DNA of 64,000 nt, from NCBI RefSeq assembly GCF_002209535.1, contig NZ_NJIG01000001.1, positions 310,001-374,000 of the forward strand, read 5' to 3'. The notes below the pieces were generated by a model that was given only the letters and a program-made list of their open reading frames with translations, did no database searches and was not told the DNA's origin. The DNA is from Achromobacter marplatensis (GTDB lineage Bacteria; Pseudomonadota; Gammaproteobacteria; Burkholderiales; Burkholderiaceae_B). How positions within the stretch are numbered: the first letter of the stretch is position 1; every line of letters begins with the position of its first letter. The position numbers and the translations under genes are program-made. Positions 28,246 through 38,287 of this stretch are shown one piece after another.

Positions 28246-29016
28246 ATGAACCTGACCTTCGACCACGTCCACAAGCACTTCGGCGACCTGCCCGTCGTGG
28301 ACGGCTTTACCAGCGAAATCAAGACCGGTGAACTGGTCGCCCTGGTCGGCCCGTCGGGCTGCGGCAAATCCACGCTGCTGCATTTGGCGGCGGGCCTGGA
28401 AAAGCCCACGCAAGGCAGTGTGCTGGCCGATGGCCAGGCGATCAGCGGCCCGCACCCCAGCCGCACGCTGGTGTTCCAGGAGCACGCGCTGTATCCGTGG
28501 CTGACGCTTGAAGACAACGTGGCGCTGGCCCTGGAATTCCAGAACACGCCCAAGAAGCGCGCCCGCGAGGCCGCGCGCCATTGGCTGGCCCGGGTCAGCC
28601 TGGGCGGCTTTGAACACTATTACCCCCATCAGGTGTCGGGCGGCATGCGCCAACGCGCCGCATTGGCGCGCGCCTTCATCGCGCAGCCCAAGACGATGCT
28701 GATGGACGAGCCCTTCGGTGCGCTGGACGCGCTGACCCGCCTGAGCCTGCAGGACGTGCTGCGCCAGCTGATCGCGCAAGAAAAGCCGACCGTACTGCTG
28801 GTCACGCACGATGTGGACGAGGCCCTGTTCCTGGCGGACCGCATCGTCGTCTTCAGCCCGCGCCCGGCGCGCGTGCTGCGCGAATTCAATCTGGCGCATC
28901 GCGAGAAGACCCACGACCTGTCGGATCTGGCCGCCGAGAAGCGCGAGATCCTGCGCCTGCTGGGCATTGGGGTGGACGGCTCGCAAGCCCACTCCGATCT
29001 GGCGCTGGCCGCCTGA
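28246..29016 (+). CDS. ABC transporter ATP-binding protein (SsuB/TauB-like)
   Basis: The 256-residue ATPase of a nitrate/sulfonate/taurine-type importer. Walker A is GPSGCGKST, the signature VSGGMRQRAALARAF, Walker B MLMDEPFGALD, with the H-loop TVLLVTHDVDEALFLADRIV. It powers uptake together with the periplasmic receptor and permease that follow. The three genes form a clear operon; the 67-bp gap before the receptor gene carries its own GGAGCTCCT site. Confidence 0.9.
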   Translation: MNLTFDHVHKHFGDLPVVDGFTSEIKTGELVALVGPSGCGKSTLLHLAAGLEKPTQGSVLADGQAISGPHPSRTLVFQEHALYPWLTLEDNVALALEFQNTPKKRAREAARHWLARVSLGGFEHYYPHQVSGGMRQRAALARAFIAQPKTMLMDEPFGALDALTRLSLQDVLRQLIAQEKPTVLLVTHDVDEALFLADRIVVFSPRPARVLREFNLAHREKTHDLSDLAAEKREILRLLGIGVDGSQAHSDLALAA

Positions 29017-29083
29017 CCTACCCCCTTTTCCGTTCCGGTGGCGCCGTGGCGCTGCCGATCTTGAATTCCCTGGAGCTCCTCTC

Positions 29084-30082
29084 ATGAAATTGAAGCAATG
29101 GCTGACCCTGCCGCTGGCTGCGGCGCTGCTGGCGGCGGCCCCCGCAATGGCCGCCGAGAAATTCCGCGTGGGTTATCTGCGCGTGATGGACGACGCGCAG
29201 GCGATCGTGGCGCAAGAGGGCGGCTACTACAAGAAGGCGGGCCTGGACTCCGAGCTCATCGAATTCAAGTCGGGCACCGACCTGATCAAGGCGATCGTGG
29301 GCGGCCAATTGGATATTGGCGTGCTGGGCTTCACCAACGCGGTGGCCTGGGCCTCCAAGGGCGCGGACTTGAAAGTCGTGGGCGGCGCGCAGCAGGGCTA
29401 TCACTCGCTGATCGTGCGCGATGATTCCGGCATCAAGGACATCGCGGGCTTGAAGGGCAAGACGCTGGCGTCCCAAGCGGAAGGCAGCACCGCGGACGTC
29501 GTGTTGAAGGGCGTCGTGCTCAAGCAAGGCAACCTGGGCGCCGACGACGTCAACGTCATGGGCGTGAGCCCCGCCGTGGCCGTGCAGTCGCTGGTGGGCA
29601 AGCGCGTCGACGCGGCCTTCCTGTTCGAACCCTATGACCGCATCGCGCAACTGGTGGCCCCGGTCAAGCAGATCTACGAAGTGGGCCAGGCCTGGCCGTT
29701 CCCGTGCATGGTGGTGATCACCTCGGGCGAAACGCTGGCCAAGCGCAAGGACGATGTCTGGAAGGCGCTGGACGCGCAGAACCAGGCCATCACGCTGCTG
29801 CAGAAAGAACCCGCGCAGGCGTCCAAGCTGATCGCTTCCTACTTCATCGCCGAGCCCACGCTCAAGACCTTGCATCGTGGCGAACTGCCGCGTGAAACTG
29901 TCATTACCGAGGCGATCAGCACGCAGGTGTTCACGCCCAAGCTGACCGAGAAAGACACGGCGCGCATGCAGGAAATCGCGGACATCCTGCAGGCCCAGGG
30001 TTCGCTGAAGACGCGCGACGGCAAGCCGTACGACGTGTCCAGCATCGTCGACCTGTCCTGGCAAGAGGCGCGCAAACTTTGA
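29084..30082 (+). CDS. ABC transporter substrate-binding protein (SsuA/NMT1-like)
   Basis: A 332-residue periplasmic receptor. A signal peptide (KQWLTLPLAAALLAAAPAMA, cleaved before AEKF) is followed by the NMT1/SsuA pattern: FRVGYLRVMDDAQAIVAQEG, LIEFKSGTDLIKAIVGGQLD, then IGVLGFTNAVAWASKGADLK. Ligands of this family include alkanesulfonates, taurine, nitrate and thiamine precursors; the sequence alone does not choose among them. No sulfonate monooxygenase is near. The stop overlaps the permease start (TTGA). Confidence 0.88.
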   Translation: MKLKQWLTLPLAAALLAAAPAMAAEKFRVGYLRVMDDAQAIVAQEGGYYKKAGLDSELIEFKSGTDLIKAIVGGQLDIGVLGFTNAVAWASKGADLKVVGGAQQGYHSLIVRDDSGIKDIAGLKGKTLASQAEGSTADVVLKGVVLKQGNLGADDVNVMGVSPAVAVQSLVGKRVDAAFLFEPYDRIAQLVAPVKQIYEVGQAWPFPCMVVITSGETLAKRKDDVWKALDAQNQAITLLQKEPAQASKLIASYFIAEPTLKTLHRGELPRETVITEAISTQVFTPKLTEKDTARMQEIADILQAQGSLKTRDGKPYDVSSIVDLSWQEARKL

Positions 30083-30852
30083 GCTCGTCTACCCGAGTGA
30101 CCGGCGCCCGCAAGCATCTTGCGGGCGTATTGGGCGTCCTGTTCATTCTTGCCCTGTGGCAGTTGGCAGCGTTCGCGCTGCCGGATTTCCTGATGCCGGG
30201 CGTGCCTGCCGTCGTGCAGCGCCTGTTCGAAGACCTGGGCAAGCAATCGTTCCATCAAAGCCTGCTGGGCACCCTGGGCCGCTTGGGCGCAGGCTACGGC
30301 CTGGCGTTGGCGGCGGGGATCGGCTTCGGCCTGGTCGCCGCAGTGCTGTTCTTCTTTCGTGAAGTCCTGCGTAGCGCCATCGTCATCCTGCAGTCGATTC
30401 CGTCGATCGCCTGGGTGCCGCTGTTCCTGATCGTGATGGGCTTCGGCAATACGCCCATCATCGTCGTGGTCGCGTTGTCGGCGTTCTTTCCGGCCGCGCT
30501 CAGCGTGATGAATGCCACCGAATCCGTGCAGCGCGTGCACGTGTCGGCGGCGCGCGTCATGGGCGCCACGCGCTGGGGCTTGGTCAAACGCGTCTATCTG
30601 CCGGCCGTGATGCCTGAACTGATCACGGGCGCGCAACTGGCGTTCGGCAATGCGTGGCGCGCGCTGATCTCGGCCGAAATGCTGATCGGCTTCGGCAAGG
30701 GCCTGGGCCGGTCGCTGGCCTATTCGGGTGAAATCGCCGACATGACAGGCGTCATGACCAACATCCTGGTTATCGCCGTGCTTGCCGCGCTGATCGACCA
30801 GTTCGTGCTTGAAAACCTCAAGCATCGCCTGCTGCGCTATCAATACGTTTAA
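30079..30852 (+). CDS. ABC transporter permease (SsuC/TauC-like)
   Basis: A 257-residue, six-helix inner-membrane permease of the BPD_transp_1 type. The EAA loop that docks on the ATPase is AARVMGATRWGLVKRVYLPA. The start is a TTG overlapping the receptor-gene stop. It is the third part of the importer. Confidence 0.9.
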   Translation: MSSSTRVTGARKHLAGVLGVLFILALWQLAAFALPDFLMPGVPAVVQRLFEDLGKQSFHQSLLGTLGRLGAGYGLALAAGIGFGLVAAVLFFFREVLRSAIVILQSIPSIAWVPLFLIVMGFGNTPIIVVVALSAFFPAALSVMNATESVQRVHVSAARVMGATRWGLVKRVYLPAVMPELITGAQLAFGNAWRALISAEMLIGFGKGLGRSLAYSGEIADMTGVMTNILVIAVLAALIDQFVLENLKHRLLRYQYV

Positions 30853-30867
30853 GTGCCGGAGCCTTGC

Positions 30868-31674
30868 ATGATTTGCCGGATTCGCCTTGTTGCCCTGACT
30901 GCCTGCACGCTGCTTGCCGGCATCGCGCAGGCGCAGACCACCGGCTTCGCCGCCGCCCAGGCGCGGGGCGAACTGGTGGTGGGCGTGCCGTATCTGGCGC
31001 CGCCGCCTGCGGCGGGGGCCAAGATCCGTACCCCCGACGGCCTGGATGCGCAGATGGCCGACAAGCTCGGCCAGCGGCTGGGTTTGCCCGTACGGCTGCA
31101 GCAGGTGCCGGCCGATCAGGCCGCCGCCGCACTGGCGGCGGGCCAGGTGGACCTGGTGTTGGCGGATAGCGCAGGCGCCCAGCCGCAAACCGTTGCCGTG
31201 CAAACCACGGGCTACGGCGCGCGTCCCAAGGCGCTGATCCGCAGTGACACTACGATGCGCAAGCCAGCCGATGTACGCGGCCGCAGCGTCTGCATGGCCG
31301 AGGCGGCAACGCAAGCCCGCGCCCTGGCCGAAAGCTGGGGCGCGGTGGTGCGCACGTATCGCGTGCCGTCCGATGCCCTGGTTGCGGTGCGTGAAGGCAG
31401 TTGCGATATCGGGCTGGTGGATGACGCCGTCTGGGAACCCCTGGTGCGGTTTCCGGAGTGGAAGAAATTCTCGTCCACGCTGGCCGCGGACGGCGCCCGG
31501 CGCGAACGCGTGTGGCTGCTGCCGGCCGGTGACACGGCCGGCCGCGCCTTGCTGGCGGACGAGATGCGGGCCTGGGACCGCGCGGGCGCCTGGAAGGCAA
31601 TGACGGCCAAATGGGCGCGCGACGTCGCGTTCGACGTCTATCTGGACCAGGAAGTGGCCGACTGCCACGGTTAG
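30868..31674 (+). CDS. family-3 periplasmic solute-binding protein
   Basis: A 268-residue extracellular solute-binding protein of the amino-acid (family 3) type. A signal peptide (RLVALTACTLLAGIAQA) precedes a two-lobe domain with ARGELVVGVPYLAPPP, DAQMADKLGQRLGLPVRLQQ, AAALAAGQVDLVLADS and RGRSVCMAEA. The ATG at 30868 follows CGGAGCC; a GTG 15 bp upstream is also in frame. It lies 15 bp after the permease gene, so it is likely in the same operon, although it belongs to a different receptor family from the first receptor. It may add a second ligand to the same permease or serve as a sensor. Confidence 0.82.
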   Translation: MICRIRLVALTACTLLAGIAQAQTTGFAAAQARGELVVGVPYLAPPPAAGAKIRTPDGLDAQMADKLGQRLGLPVRLQQVPADQAAAALAAGQVDLVLADSAGAQPQTVAVQTTGYGARPKALIRSDTTMRKPADVRGRSVCMAEAATQARALAESWGAVVRTYRVPSDALVAVREGSCDIGLVDDAVWEPLVRFPEWKKFSSTLAADGARRERVWLLPAGDTAGRALLADEMRAWDRAGAWKAMTAKWARDVAFDVYLDQEVADCHG

Positions 31675-31707
31675 AACGGCTTTGCGCCAGCACTTACAAT
31701 GCCGGGC

Positions 31708-32295
31708 ATGACGCACACGTTGACCGTTCCTTGCTCGTATCAGGAAGACATCAAGAAAAGCCGCTTTGCCGCTTACGCCGCGCCAGTTTCTACGGTGGAC
31801 GAAGCGATGCGATTCTTCGCCGAGCGCAGCGACCCCGAGGCCACCCACAACTGTTGGGCCTACCGCATCGGGCAGGAATACCGCTTCAACGACGACGGCG
31901 AACCCGGCGGGACGGCGGGCCGCCCCATCCTGCAAGCGATCGAAGGGCAGGACATGGACCGCGTGGCCGTGCTGGTGGTGCGTTGGTACGGCGGCATCAA
32001 GCTGGGGGCGGGCGGACTGGTGCGGGCATACGGCGGATGCGCGGCGAATTGCCTGCGCCTGGGCGAACGGACCGAAATCGTGGACCTGGCCACCGTCACC
32101 TGCACCTGCGGCTTTGCCGAACTGGCCTTGCTGAAGTCGCGCCTGGCGCAAGCCGGCGCGGTCATCCAGCAAGAAGACTTCAATGAAGAGGGCGTGGCGC
32201 TGTGCTTCGTGGTGCCCCGCAGCGTGGTGGGTGACCTGGAGGTCACAGTCGCCAACATCACGCGAGGGCGTTCGGCCTGGGAACAGGTGTCGTGA
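31708..32295 (+). CDS. YigZ/IMPACT (UPF0029) family protein
   Basis: A 195-residue protein of the UPF0029/IMPACT family. The N-terminal half has the hallmark FAAYAAPVSTVDEAMRFFAE, NCWAYRIG, DDGEPGGTAGRPILQ and VVRWYGGIKLGAGGLVRAYG. The rest is the YigZ C-terminal ferredoxin-like domain. Its bacterial role is unclear; the eukaryotic relative modulates GCN2. ATG 31708 is preferred over ATG 31699, three codons upstream. It faces thioredoxin tail to tail and shares a terminator with it. Confidence 0.9.
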   Translation: MTHTLTVPCSYQEDIKKSRFAAYAAPVSTVDEAMRFFAERSDPEATHNCWAYRIGQEYRFNDDGEPGGTAGRPILQAIEGQDMDRVAVLVVRWYGGIKLGAGGLVRAYGGCAANCLRLGERTEIVDLATVTCTCGFAELALLKSRLAQAGAVIQQEDFNEEGVALCFVVPRSVVGDLEVTVANITRGRSAWEQVS

Positions 32296-32323
32296 CCGCG
32301 GCCTGACGGCGCGCGAGCCAGAA

Positions 32324-32349
32324 AAAGGGGCCCTTGATCGGGCCCCTTT
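32324..32349. terminator. bidirectional terminator between yigZ-like gene and thioredoxin
   Basis: AAAGGGGCCC and GGGCCCCTTT form a 10-bp perfect stem with a 6-nt loop. The minus strand continues with a run of T (AAAAA on plus at 32322-32326), so it works best for thioredoxin but can serve both convergent genes. Confidence 0.85.
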
Positions 32350-32355
32350 GCATGT

Positions 32356-32730
32356 TTACGCGTTTTGGCTGTCTTGCGCCGCGGCGATTTCCTGGTGGAC
32401 CTTTTCCATGTCCACTTCCTTGATCTTGGCGAGCAGCTCGTTCAGCTGGCCGCCCGACAAGGCGCCGGGTTGCGAGAACAGCAGGACCTTCTCACGGAAG
32501 ACCATCAGCGTGGGGATCGAACGAATACCCAGGGCGCCGGCCAATTCCTGCTCTACGTCGGTGTTCACCTTGGCGAACGTGACGTCGGTGTGCTCGGTCG
32601 CGGCTTGCTCGAAAACGGGCGCAAAACCACGGCAGGGGCCACACCAGGGAGCCCAGAAGTCGACGATCAGGGTGCCGTCGGGGGTGATGGCGTCCTGGAA
32701 GCTGTCTTTGGTGAGTTCAACAATACTCAT
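32356..32730 (-). CDS. trxA: thioredoxin
   Basis: A 124-residue thioredoxin that reduces protein disulfides. The active site is WAPWCGPC (Cys30, Cys33), followed by RGFAPVFEQAATEH, the buried VNTDVEQ, and cis-proline in RSIPTLMVF. The C-terminus is some 15 residues longer than E. coli TrxA (EVDMEKVHQEIAAAQDSQNA). The ATG at 32730 gives MSIVELTKDSF; upstream in-frame sequence is not thioredoxin-like. Whether it is the main housekeeping thioredoxin cannot be decided here. Confidence 0.93.
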   Translation of the reverse strand: MSIVELTKDSFQDAITPDGTLIVDFWAPWCGPCRGFAPVFEQAATEHTDVTFAKVNTDVEQELAGALGIRSIPTLMVFREKVLLFSQPGALSGGQLNELLAKIKEVDMEKVHQEIAAAQDSQNA

Positions 32731-32930
32731 TTTGGATCCTTGCCGCGGAGCGCGGCGCAAAAAAGGCGGTGTCAGAGATCCGGGATGTTCCTGTCCCGGA
32801 CCTGATTCGGCGACGCTTCAGGTGCCACGCGCTCTAGAGGTAATAGTAGAGCCGCCGGTGGCGGCGTCGCAATGGTTGGCGCTATGGAGAGCGCGGTCAG
32901 CGGCCCTCAGGCCGCGGTTTTTATGAAGAC

Positions 32931-33929
32931 TCAGGCGCCGTTCTTCAACGACGCGACGATTTCGAAGGAGCGCAGGCGGTCCGCGATGTCGAAGAAGTCG
33001 GACACGATCATGACTTCGTCGGCCTCGGTTTCGGCCACCAGCGCCTCGAGCCTGCGCTTGACGGTCTCGGGCCCGCCCACGATGGCAGCACCCAGTCTTT
33101 GATTGACCGCTTCACGCTCCCATTCGTTCCACAAACCGTCCATGCTGTCCACGGGCGGCTGCAGTTGCAGGCGGTTGCCGCGCACCAGCGACAGGAATTT
33201 CAGTTGCTGCGTGGTGGACTGGCGCTGCGCCGCTTCGTCGGATTCAGCCGCAATCACCGGCACGCCGATCATGGCGTAGGGGCGTGACAGCGTGGCCGAG
33301 GGCTTGAACAGATGCCTGTACAGGCGCATCGCCGCCATGCCTTCAGGCGAAAAATGGCCCGCGAACGAGAACGGCAGGCCCAGTTCGGCAGCCAGGCGGG
33401 CGCTGAAGTCGCTGGAGCCCAGCAGCCAGATCGGAATGTCCAGGCCTTCGCCGGGGATGGCGCGCACCGGTTGATTGGGGCGCGAGGCGGCCAGGAAGCC
33501 GCGCAATTCCTCGACCAGCGCCGGAAATTCCAGGCCGCTGCGCGGACCGCGGCGCAGGGCATGCTGCGTTGCGCCATCGCTGCCGGGGGCGCGGCCCAGG
33601 CCCAGGTCGATACGGCCTGGATACAGCGTTTCCAGGGTGCCGAACTGTTCCGCAATGATCAGCGGGGCATGGTTGGGCAGCATGATGCCGCCCGAACCGA
33701 CCCGCAGCGTGCTGGTGTGGCCGGCCACGTGGCCGATCAGCACCGCCGTCGCGCTGGACGCCACGCCGTTGATGTTGTGGTGTTCAGCCAGCCAGAAGCG
33801 CTTGTAGCCCAGGCGCTCCACATGCTGAGCCACGGCCACGGTGTTGCGGAAGGCGTCGGCCGCGTCACGGCCATGCACAATAGGGGCCAGGTCCAGAACC
33901 GAAAAGGGGATGCGCGCGAGGTTGCTCAT
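32931..33929 (-). CDS. LLM-class flavin-dependent oxidoreductase (YhbW-like)
   Basis: A 332-residue bacterial-luciferase-like monooxygenase fold. Evidence is [20 protein letters not shown], the [15 protein letters not shown] motif, [20 protein letters not shown], and [20 protein letters not shown], all typical of the YhbW/MsnO8 branch. It likely binds FMN; the substrate is unknown. The ATG at 33929 follows GGAGATG. The longer upstream frame is not homologous. Small hairpin GCGGCC/GGCCGC lies just past its stop at about 32900-32915. Confidence 0.9.
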   Translation of the reverse strand: MSNLARIPFSVLDLAPIVHGRDAADAFRNTVAVAQHVERLGYKRFWLAEHHNINGVASSATAVLIGHVAGHTSTLRVGSGGIMLPNHAPLIIAEQFGTLETLYPGRIDLGLGRAPGSDGATQHALRRGPRSGLEFPALVEELRGFLAASRPNQPVRAIPGEGLDIPIWLLGSSDFSARLAAELGLPFSFAGHFSPEGMAAMRLYRHLFKPSATLSRPYAMIGVPVIAAESDEAAQRQSTTQQLKFLSLVRGNRLQLQPPVDSMDGLWNEWEREAVNQRLGAAIVGGPETVKRRLEALVAETEADEVMIVSDFFDIADRLRSFEIVASLKNGA

Positions 33930-34145
33930 GCGGACATCTCCGGAAAACGGGCGGAACAGGGGGGCAACGCGGTGGCAAAGCGGGCAAGGCGCAAGGTGAA
34001 CTCCATATACCGTGATACATGGGGAGTGTATCGGCGAATTCAACCTGAGGCCGCAGCAACCTTATGGCCGGGCGGGTTGTATTGCCAGGGGCTATCGCCT
34101 CCATGGGTGGAGGGCCGCCCCCCACGCTGCGCAGGCGTTACCCAC

Positions 34146-34182
34146 AAAAAAGCCGCCGCGGCAGGGCGCCGGGCGGCTTTTT
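34146..34182 (-). terminator. Rho-independent terminator of the purine permease gene
   Basis: AAGCCGCC and GGCGGCTT pair, with T-runs on both strands (AAAAAA at 34146-34151 and TTTTT at 34178-34182 on plus). It lies just after the NCS2 permease stop and can act in both directions. Confidence 0.85.
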
Positions 34183-34204
34183 GGGCGGGTGGCCCCGGAA
34201 CGGT

Positions 34205-35497
34205 TTATTCGGGGAAGAACGCGTAGCGGATCACGAACAGCACTGCCACCAGCCACGTGGCCGGGTGCACGTCGCGGACCTTGCCGGTGGCCGTCTTCAG
34301 CACCACGTAGCTGATGAAGCCGAAGGCGATGCCGTTGGCGATGGAGTACGTGAAGGGCATCACCAGCGCGGTCAGGGCGGCGGGCGTGGCTTCCGTGACT
34401 TCGTTCCAGTCGATGTCGATCAGTTCGCGCATCATCAGGCCGGCCACGTAGAGCAGGGCGGGCGCGGTGGCGTAGGCGGGCACGGCGCCGGCCAGGGGCG
34501 AAATGAACAGTGCGGCCAGGAACAGCAGGGCCACCACCAGCGCGGTCATGCCCGTGCGGCCGCCGGCCTGCACGCCCGACGCGCTTTCCACGAAGGCGGT
34601 GGTGCTGCTGGTGCCCAGCGCCGAGCCGGCGACGATAGCGGTGCTGTCGGCGAACAGCGCGCGGCCCAGGCGGTTGGGGCGGCCTTCCGGCACCAGGCCG
34701 GCGCGTTTGGCCACGCCCACCAGCGTGCCGGTGGCGTCGAACACTTCGACCAGCACGAACACCAGGATCACGTGCACGAAGCCGCTATGCAGCGCGCCCA
34801 GGATGTCCAGCTTCAGGAAGGTGGGAGCCAGGCTGGGCGGGGCCGAGAAGATGCCCTTGAACTCGTTGTAGCCCAGCGCCATCGACAGCACGGTGACGAC
34901 GATGATGCCGATCAGGATCGCGCCGCGTACGCGCAGCGCGTCCAGCGAGGCGATGATGAAGAAGCCCAGGATCGCGAACAGCGGGCCGTGCGTCGTCAGG
35001 TTGCCCAAAGAGACCTTGGTGGCCGGATGGGCGACGACGATGCCGGCGCTCGATAGCGCGATAATGGCAAGGAACAGGCCGATGCCTGCGGCGATGGCGC
35101 TGCGCAGCGAATGCGGGATGCCCTTCACCAGCCACACCCGAATGCCCGAGATCGTCAGGATCAGGAAGATCACGCCCGAGATGAACACGGCGCCCAGCGC
35201 CTGCTCCCAGGTGTAGCCCATCGTCTTGACGACCGTGAAGGCGAAGAACGCGTTCAGGCCCATGCCGGGGGCCATGCCGATCGGCCAGTTGGCGATCAGG
35301 GCCATCACCAGCGAACCCAGCGCGGCGGCCAGGCAGGTGGCCACGAAAACGGCGTCGCGGTCCATGCCGGTGGACGACAGGATATCCGGATTGACGAAGA
35401 TGATGTATGACATCGTCAGGAAGGTCGTCAGACCGGCCACGATCTCGGTGCGCGCGGTGGTCCCGTGTTCACGCAGCTTGAATAGCTTCTCCAGCAT
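34205..35497 (-). CDS. NCS2-family adenine/guanine/hypoxanthine permease (AzgA-like)
   Basis: A 430-residue inner-membrane purine:H+ symporter of the AzgA-like branch of NCS2. It begins [20 protein letters not shown] followed by [16 protein letters not shown], a signature of this branch, with [20 protein letters not shown] and [20 protein letters not shown] further on. About 13 membrane helices are readable. It is monocistronic, divergent from tsaD, with a strong terminator. Confidence 0.93.
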   Translation of the reverse strand: MLEKLFKLREHGTTARTEIVAGLTTFLTMSYIIFVNPDILSSTGMDRDAVFVATCLAAALGSLVMALIANWPIGMAPGMGLNAFFAFTVVKTMGYTWEQALGAVFISGVIFLILTISGIRVWLVKGIPHSLRSAIAAGIGLFLAIIALSSAGIVVAHPATKVSLGNLTTHGPLFAILGFFIIASLDALRVRGAILIGIIVVTVLSMALGYNEFKGIFSAPPSLAPTFLKLDILGALHSGFVHVILVFVLVEVFDATGTLVGVAKRAGLVPEGRPNRLGRALFADSTAIVAGSALGTSSTTAFVESASGVQAGGRTGMTALVVALLFLAALFISPLAGAVPAYATAPALLYVAGLMMRELIDIDWNEVTEATPAALTALVMPFTYSIANGIAFGFISYVVLKTATGKVRDVHPATWLVAVLFVIRYAFFPE

Positions 35498-35608
35498 TCG
35501 AGTCCCCAGTGTGTTTGCAGGCTTGTAGGTTGTTGTGGGCGGGTGCCGGATGGCCCCCGCGATTTCAAAAACAGGCGTATTTTCGCATCAGTTGTAAACT
35601 CTGCCGCC

Positions 35609-36640
35609 ATGATTATTCTCGGCTTTGAAAGCTCCTGCGACGAAACCGGTGTCGCAGCCGTCTGTACGGAACGGGGACTGCTCGCGCACGCGCTGCATAC
35701 CCAGATCGCCATGCACCAGGAATACGGTGGCGTGGTGCCGGAACTCGCCTCGCGCGACCACATCCGCCGCGTCGTGCCGCTCACCCGCCAAGTGCTGGAA
35801 GAGGCCGGCCTGCAGATGTCCGACATCGGCGCCGTGGCCTATACGGCCGGCCCGGGCCTGGCGGGCGCCTTGCTCGTCGGCGCCAGCGTGGCGCAGTCGT
35901 TCGCCTGGTCTCGGCACTTGCCGGCCATCGGCATCCATCACCTGGAAGGCCACCTGCTGTCGCCCATGCTGGCCGATCCGCGGCCCGATTTCCCCTTCGT
36001 GGCGCTGCTCGTGTCCGGCGGCCACACGCAGCTGATGCGCGTGGATGGCGTGGGGCGCTACGAATTGCTGGGCGAAACGCTGGACGATGCCGCCGGCGAA
36101 GCCTTCGACAAATCGGCCAAGCTGATGGGGCTGGGTTATCCCGGCGGCCCGGCCCTGGCCAAGCTGGCCGGGCAGGGCGATGCGTCGCGCTTTGAACTGC
36201 CGCGCCCGATGCTGCACAGCGGCGACCTGGATTTCAGCTTCAGTGGCTTGAAGACCGCCGTGCTGACCCGGGTCAAGGCCGCGGAAAAGGACGGCGGTCT
36301 GGACGACCAGACCCGCGCCGACCTGGCGGCGGCCACGCAGGGTGCGATCGTCGATGTGCTGGCGGCCAAAGCCATCAAGGCCTTGAAGCAGACCGGCCTG
36401 CGCCGGCTGGTGGTGGCGGGCGGCGTGGGGGCGAACCAGCTGCTGCGCGCCAAGCTGGCCGCGGCGTTGAAACCGCTGCGCGCACAAGCCTATTTCCCGC
36501 CGCTGGAGCTGTGTACCGACAATGGCGCGATGATCGCTTTCGCGGCGGCCGAGCGGGTGAAAGCGGGGCTCGTGACGCTGGATCCGGATGCGCACAGCTT
36601 TACCGTCAAGCCGCGCTGGGACTTGGCCGATATCGCTTGA
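35609..36640 (+). CDS. tsaD: tRNA N6-threonylcarbamoyladenosine synthase subunit
   Basis: TsaD transfers the threonylcarbamoyl group to A37 of ANN-decoding tRNAs and is essential. The 343 residues carry the ASKHA-fold signatures: [30 protein letters not shown], the metal site [22 protein letters not shown] and the C-terminal [12 protein letters not shown]. The ATG at 35609 is confirmed by the conserved start [14 protein letters not shown]; the longer frame upstream is not conserved. It faces plsY tail to tail. Confidence 0.97.
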   Translation: MIILGFESSCDETGVAAVCTERGLLAHALHTQIAMHQEYGGVVPELASRDHIRRVVPLTRQVLEEAGLQMSDIGAVAYTAGPGLAGALLVGASVAQSFAWSRHLPAIGIHHLEGHLLSPMLADPRPDFPFVALLVSGGHTQLMRVDGVGRYELLGETLDDAAGEAFDKSAKLMGLGYPGGPALAKLAGQGDASRFELPRPMLHSGDLDFSFSGLKTAVLTRVKAAEKDGGLDDQTRADLAAATQGAIVDVLAAKAIKALKQTGLRRLVVAGGVGANQLLRAKLAAALKPLRAQAYFPPLELCTDNGAMIAFAAAERVKAGLVTLDPDAHSFTVKPRWDLADIA

Positions 36641-36658
36641 ACGGGTTTGTAGACATGA

Positions 36659-36683
36659 AAATGGGCGGCCAGGCCGCCCATTT
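36659..36683. terminator. bidirectional terminator between tsaD and plsY
   Basis: AAATGGGCGGCC and GGCCGCCCATTT are near-perfect inverted arms, with A and T flanks on both sides, set between the convergent tsaD and plsY stops. Confidence 0.8.
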
Positions 36684-36699
36684 CCGTTGGGAGCAAGAC

Positions 36700-37338
36700 T
36701 TACTTCTTCTTGCCGCCGATCTTGCTTTCGGTGCCCTGGATCAGGCGGGTGATGTTCGCGCGGTGGCGGTAGAACAGCAGCACGCCGATCACGGCCAGCG
36801 CCACACCCATCGCCGGTTGCGCGTACCAGGCCAGCCCCGAACCGAAGACGTAATACACCGGGGCAAAGAACGCCGCCACCAGCGAGGCCAGGGACGAATA
36901 GCGGAAGAACACCGCGATGATCAGCCAGGTGGCTGCTGTCGCCACGGCCAGCCACGGTTGGATGGCCACCAGCACGCCCAGTGCCGTCGCCACGCCCTTG
37001 CCGCCCTTGAACCCCAGGAAAATGGGGTACAGGTGGCCGACGAAAGCGGCCAGGGCCACGAGGGCCAGGCCGGTGGGGGCCATGCCCGGGGCCAGCCTTT
37101 CGGCCAGCCAGATTGCGAACCATCCCTTTGCGGCGTCGCCCAGCAAGGTCAGCGCGGCGGCCGTCTTGTTGCCGGTACGCAGCACATTGGTGGCGCCGGG
37201 GTTCTTGGACCCGTAGCTACGGGGGTCTTGCAGCCCCATCAGTTTGCTGACGACCACTGCGAACGGCACGGAGCCGATCAGGTAGGCCAGCACGATGAGC
37301 GCAGCGGTGAACACCAGGGAGGGTTCGGTAATCGCCAT
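36700..37338 (-). CDS. plsY: glycerol-3-phosphate acyltransferase
   Basis: PlsY moves an acyl group from acyl-phosphate to glycerol-3-phosphate, the first step of phospholipid synthesis. The 212 residues contain [37 protein letters not shown] and [17 protein letters not shown], the three conserved loops between five membrane helices. The C-terminal tail is basic (GGKKK). Monocistronic on the minus strand, divergent from surE. Confidence 0.97.
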   Translation of the reverse strand: MAITEPSLVFTAALIVLAYLIGSVPFAVVVSKLMGLQDPRSYGSKNPGATNVLRTGNKTAAALTLLGDAAKGWFAIWLAERLAPGMAPTGLALVALAAFVGHLYPIFLGFKGGKGVATALGVLVAIQPWLAVATAATWLIIAVFFRYSSLASLVAAFFAPVYYVFGSGLAWYAQPAMGVALAVIGVLLFYRHRANITRLIQGTESKIGGKKK

Positions 37339-37528
37339 GGAAAGGGAGTCCGTTGTTGTCGTAATGGCGCGGATTCTACCGCGCCGGGCGCCACCCCTGG
37401 CTACGGGTTATCGAGCGTGGCGCCGGCGCCTCGGCCGACAGGCGGTGGCAAGACTGACATACAGGGTATGGCTGCGGACGGTACAATCCGACACGTCCAC
37501 CCGCGTTTTATTTTCTTTCGGATGCACA

Positions 37529-38287
37529 ATGCGAATTCTGGTTTCGAACGATGATGGTTACTCGGCCCCTGGGCTCGAAGCGCTGGTAGCGGCGCTGCAA
37601 GGCTTGGGCGATTTAACCGTCGTCGCGCCCGAGACCAACCACAGCGGCGCCTCCAACTCCCTGACGCTGAACCGGCCCCTGTCGGTGCGCACCGCGTCCA
37701 ACGGCTTCATCGCCGTGAACGGCACGCCGTCGGACTGCGTCCACGTGGCGCTGACGGGGCTGATGGACACGCGTCCGGACCTGGTCGTGTCCGGCATCAA
37801 CAACGGCGCCAACATGGGCGACGACACGCTGTATTCCGGCACGGTCGCCGCGGCCAGCGAAGGCTATCTGTTCGGCATTCCCGCCATCGCGTTCTCGCTG
37901 GCAGAAAAAGGCTGGGAGCACATCGATTCCGCGGCGCGCGCCGCCCGGCTGGTCGTCGAACGGCACCTGGCAAAGCCCCTGGCGGCGCCGGTGCTGCTCA
38001 ACGTCAACATCCCCAACCGGCGTTTCGAGGACATGCACGGTTTCGCGGTCACGCGCCTGGGCAAGCGGCACCCGTCGCAGCCTGTGGTGCGCACCACGAC
38101 GCCCTACGGCGACACGGTCTATTGGATCGGCCCGGTCGGCCTGGCTGCTGATGCCACCCCGGGCACGGATTTCCACGCGGTGGAGCAGGGCACGGTGTCG
38201 GTCACGCCTCTGCGTCTGGACCTGACCCAGCACAGCCAACTGGATGAAATCCGCACTTGGGCAGAGCCGCTATGCGCAAACGCATAA
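37529..38287 (+). CDS. surE: 5'/3'-nucleotidase (survival protein)
   Basis: SurE is a metal-dependent nucleotidase acting on nucleoside monophosphates. The start [15 protein letters not shown] carries the metal ligands Asp8 and Asp9. [11 protein letters not shown] and [20 protein letters not shown] complete the site. Length (252) is normal. The ATG at 37529 is set by this conserved opening. It overlaps pcm by 16 bp, as in the surE-pcm-nlpD clusters of many proteobacteria. Confidence 0.96.
   Translation: MRILVSNDDGYSAPGLEALVAALQGLGDLTVVAPETNHSGASNSLTLNRPLSVRTASNGFIAVNGTPSDCVHVALTGLMDTRPDLVVSGINNGANMGDDTLYSGTVAAASEGYLFGIPAIAFSLAEKGWEHIDSAARAARLVVERHLAKPLAAPVLLNVNIPNRRFEDMHGFAVTRLGKRHPSQPVVRTTTPYGDTVYWIGPVGLAADATPGTDFHAVEQGTVSVTPLRLDLTQHSQLDEIRTWAEPLCANA

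Noticed and set aside
32900..32922. GCGGCC-CTCA-GGCCGC with TTTTT, possible terminator on the plus strand
   Set aside because: The plus strand carries no gene ending here; for the minus-strand oxidoreductase gene the T-run is on the wrong side. Noted only as a small hairpin.
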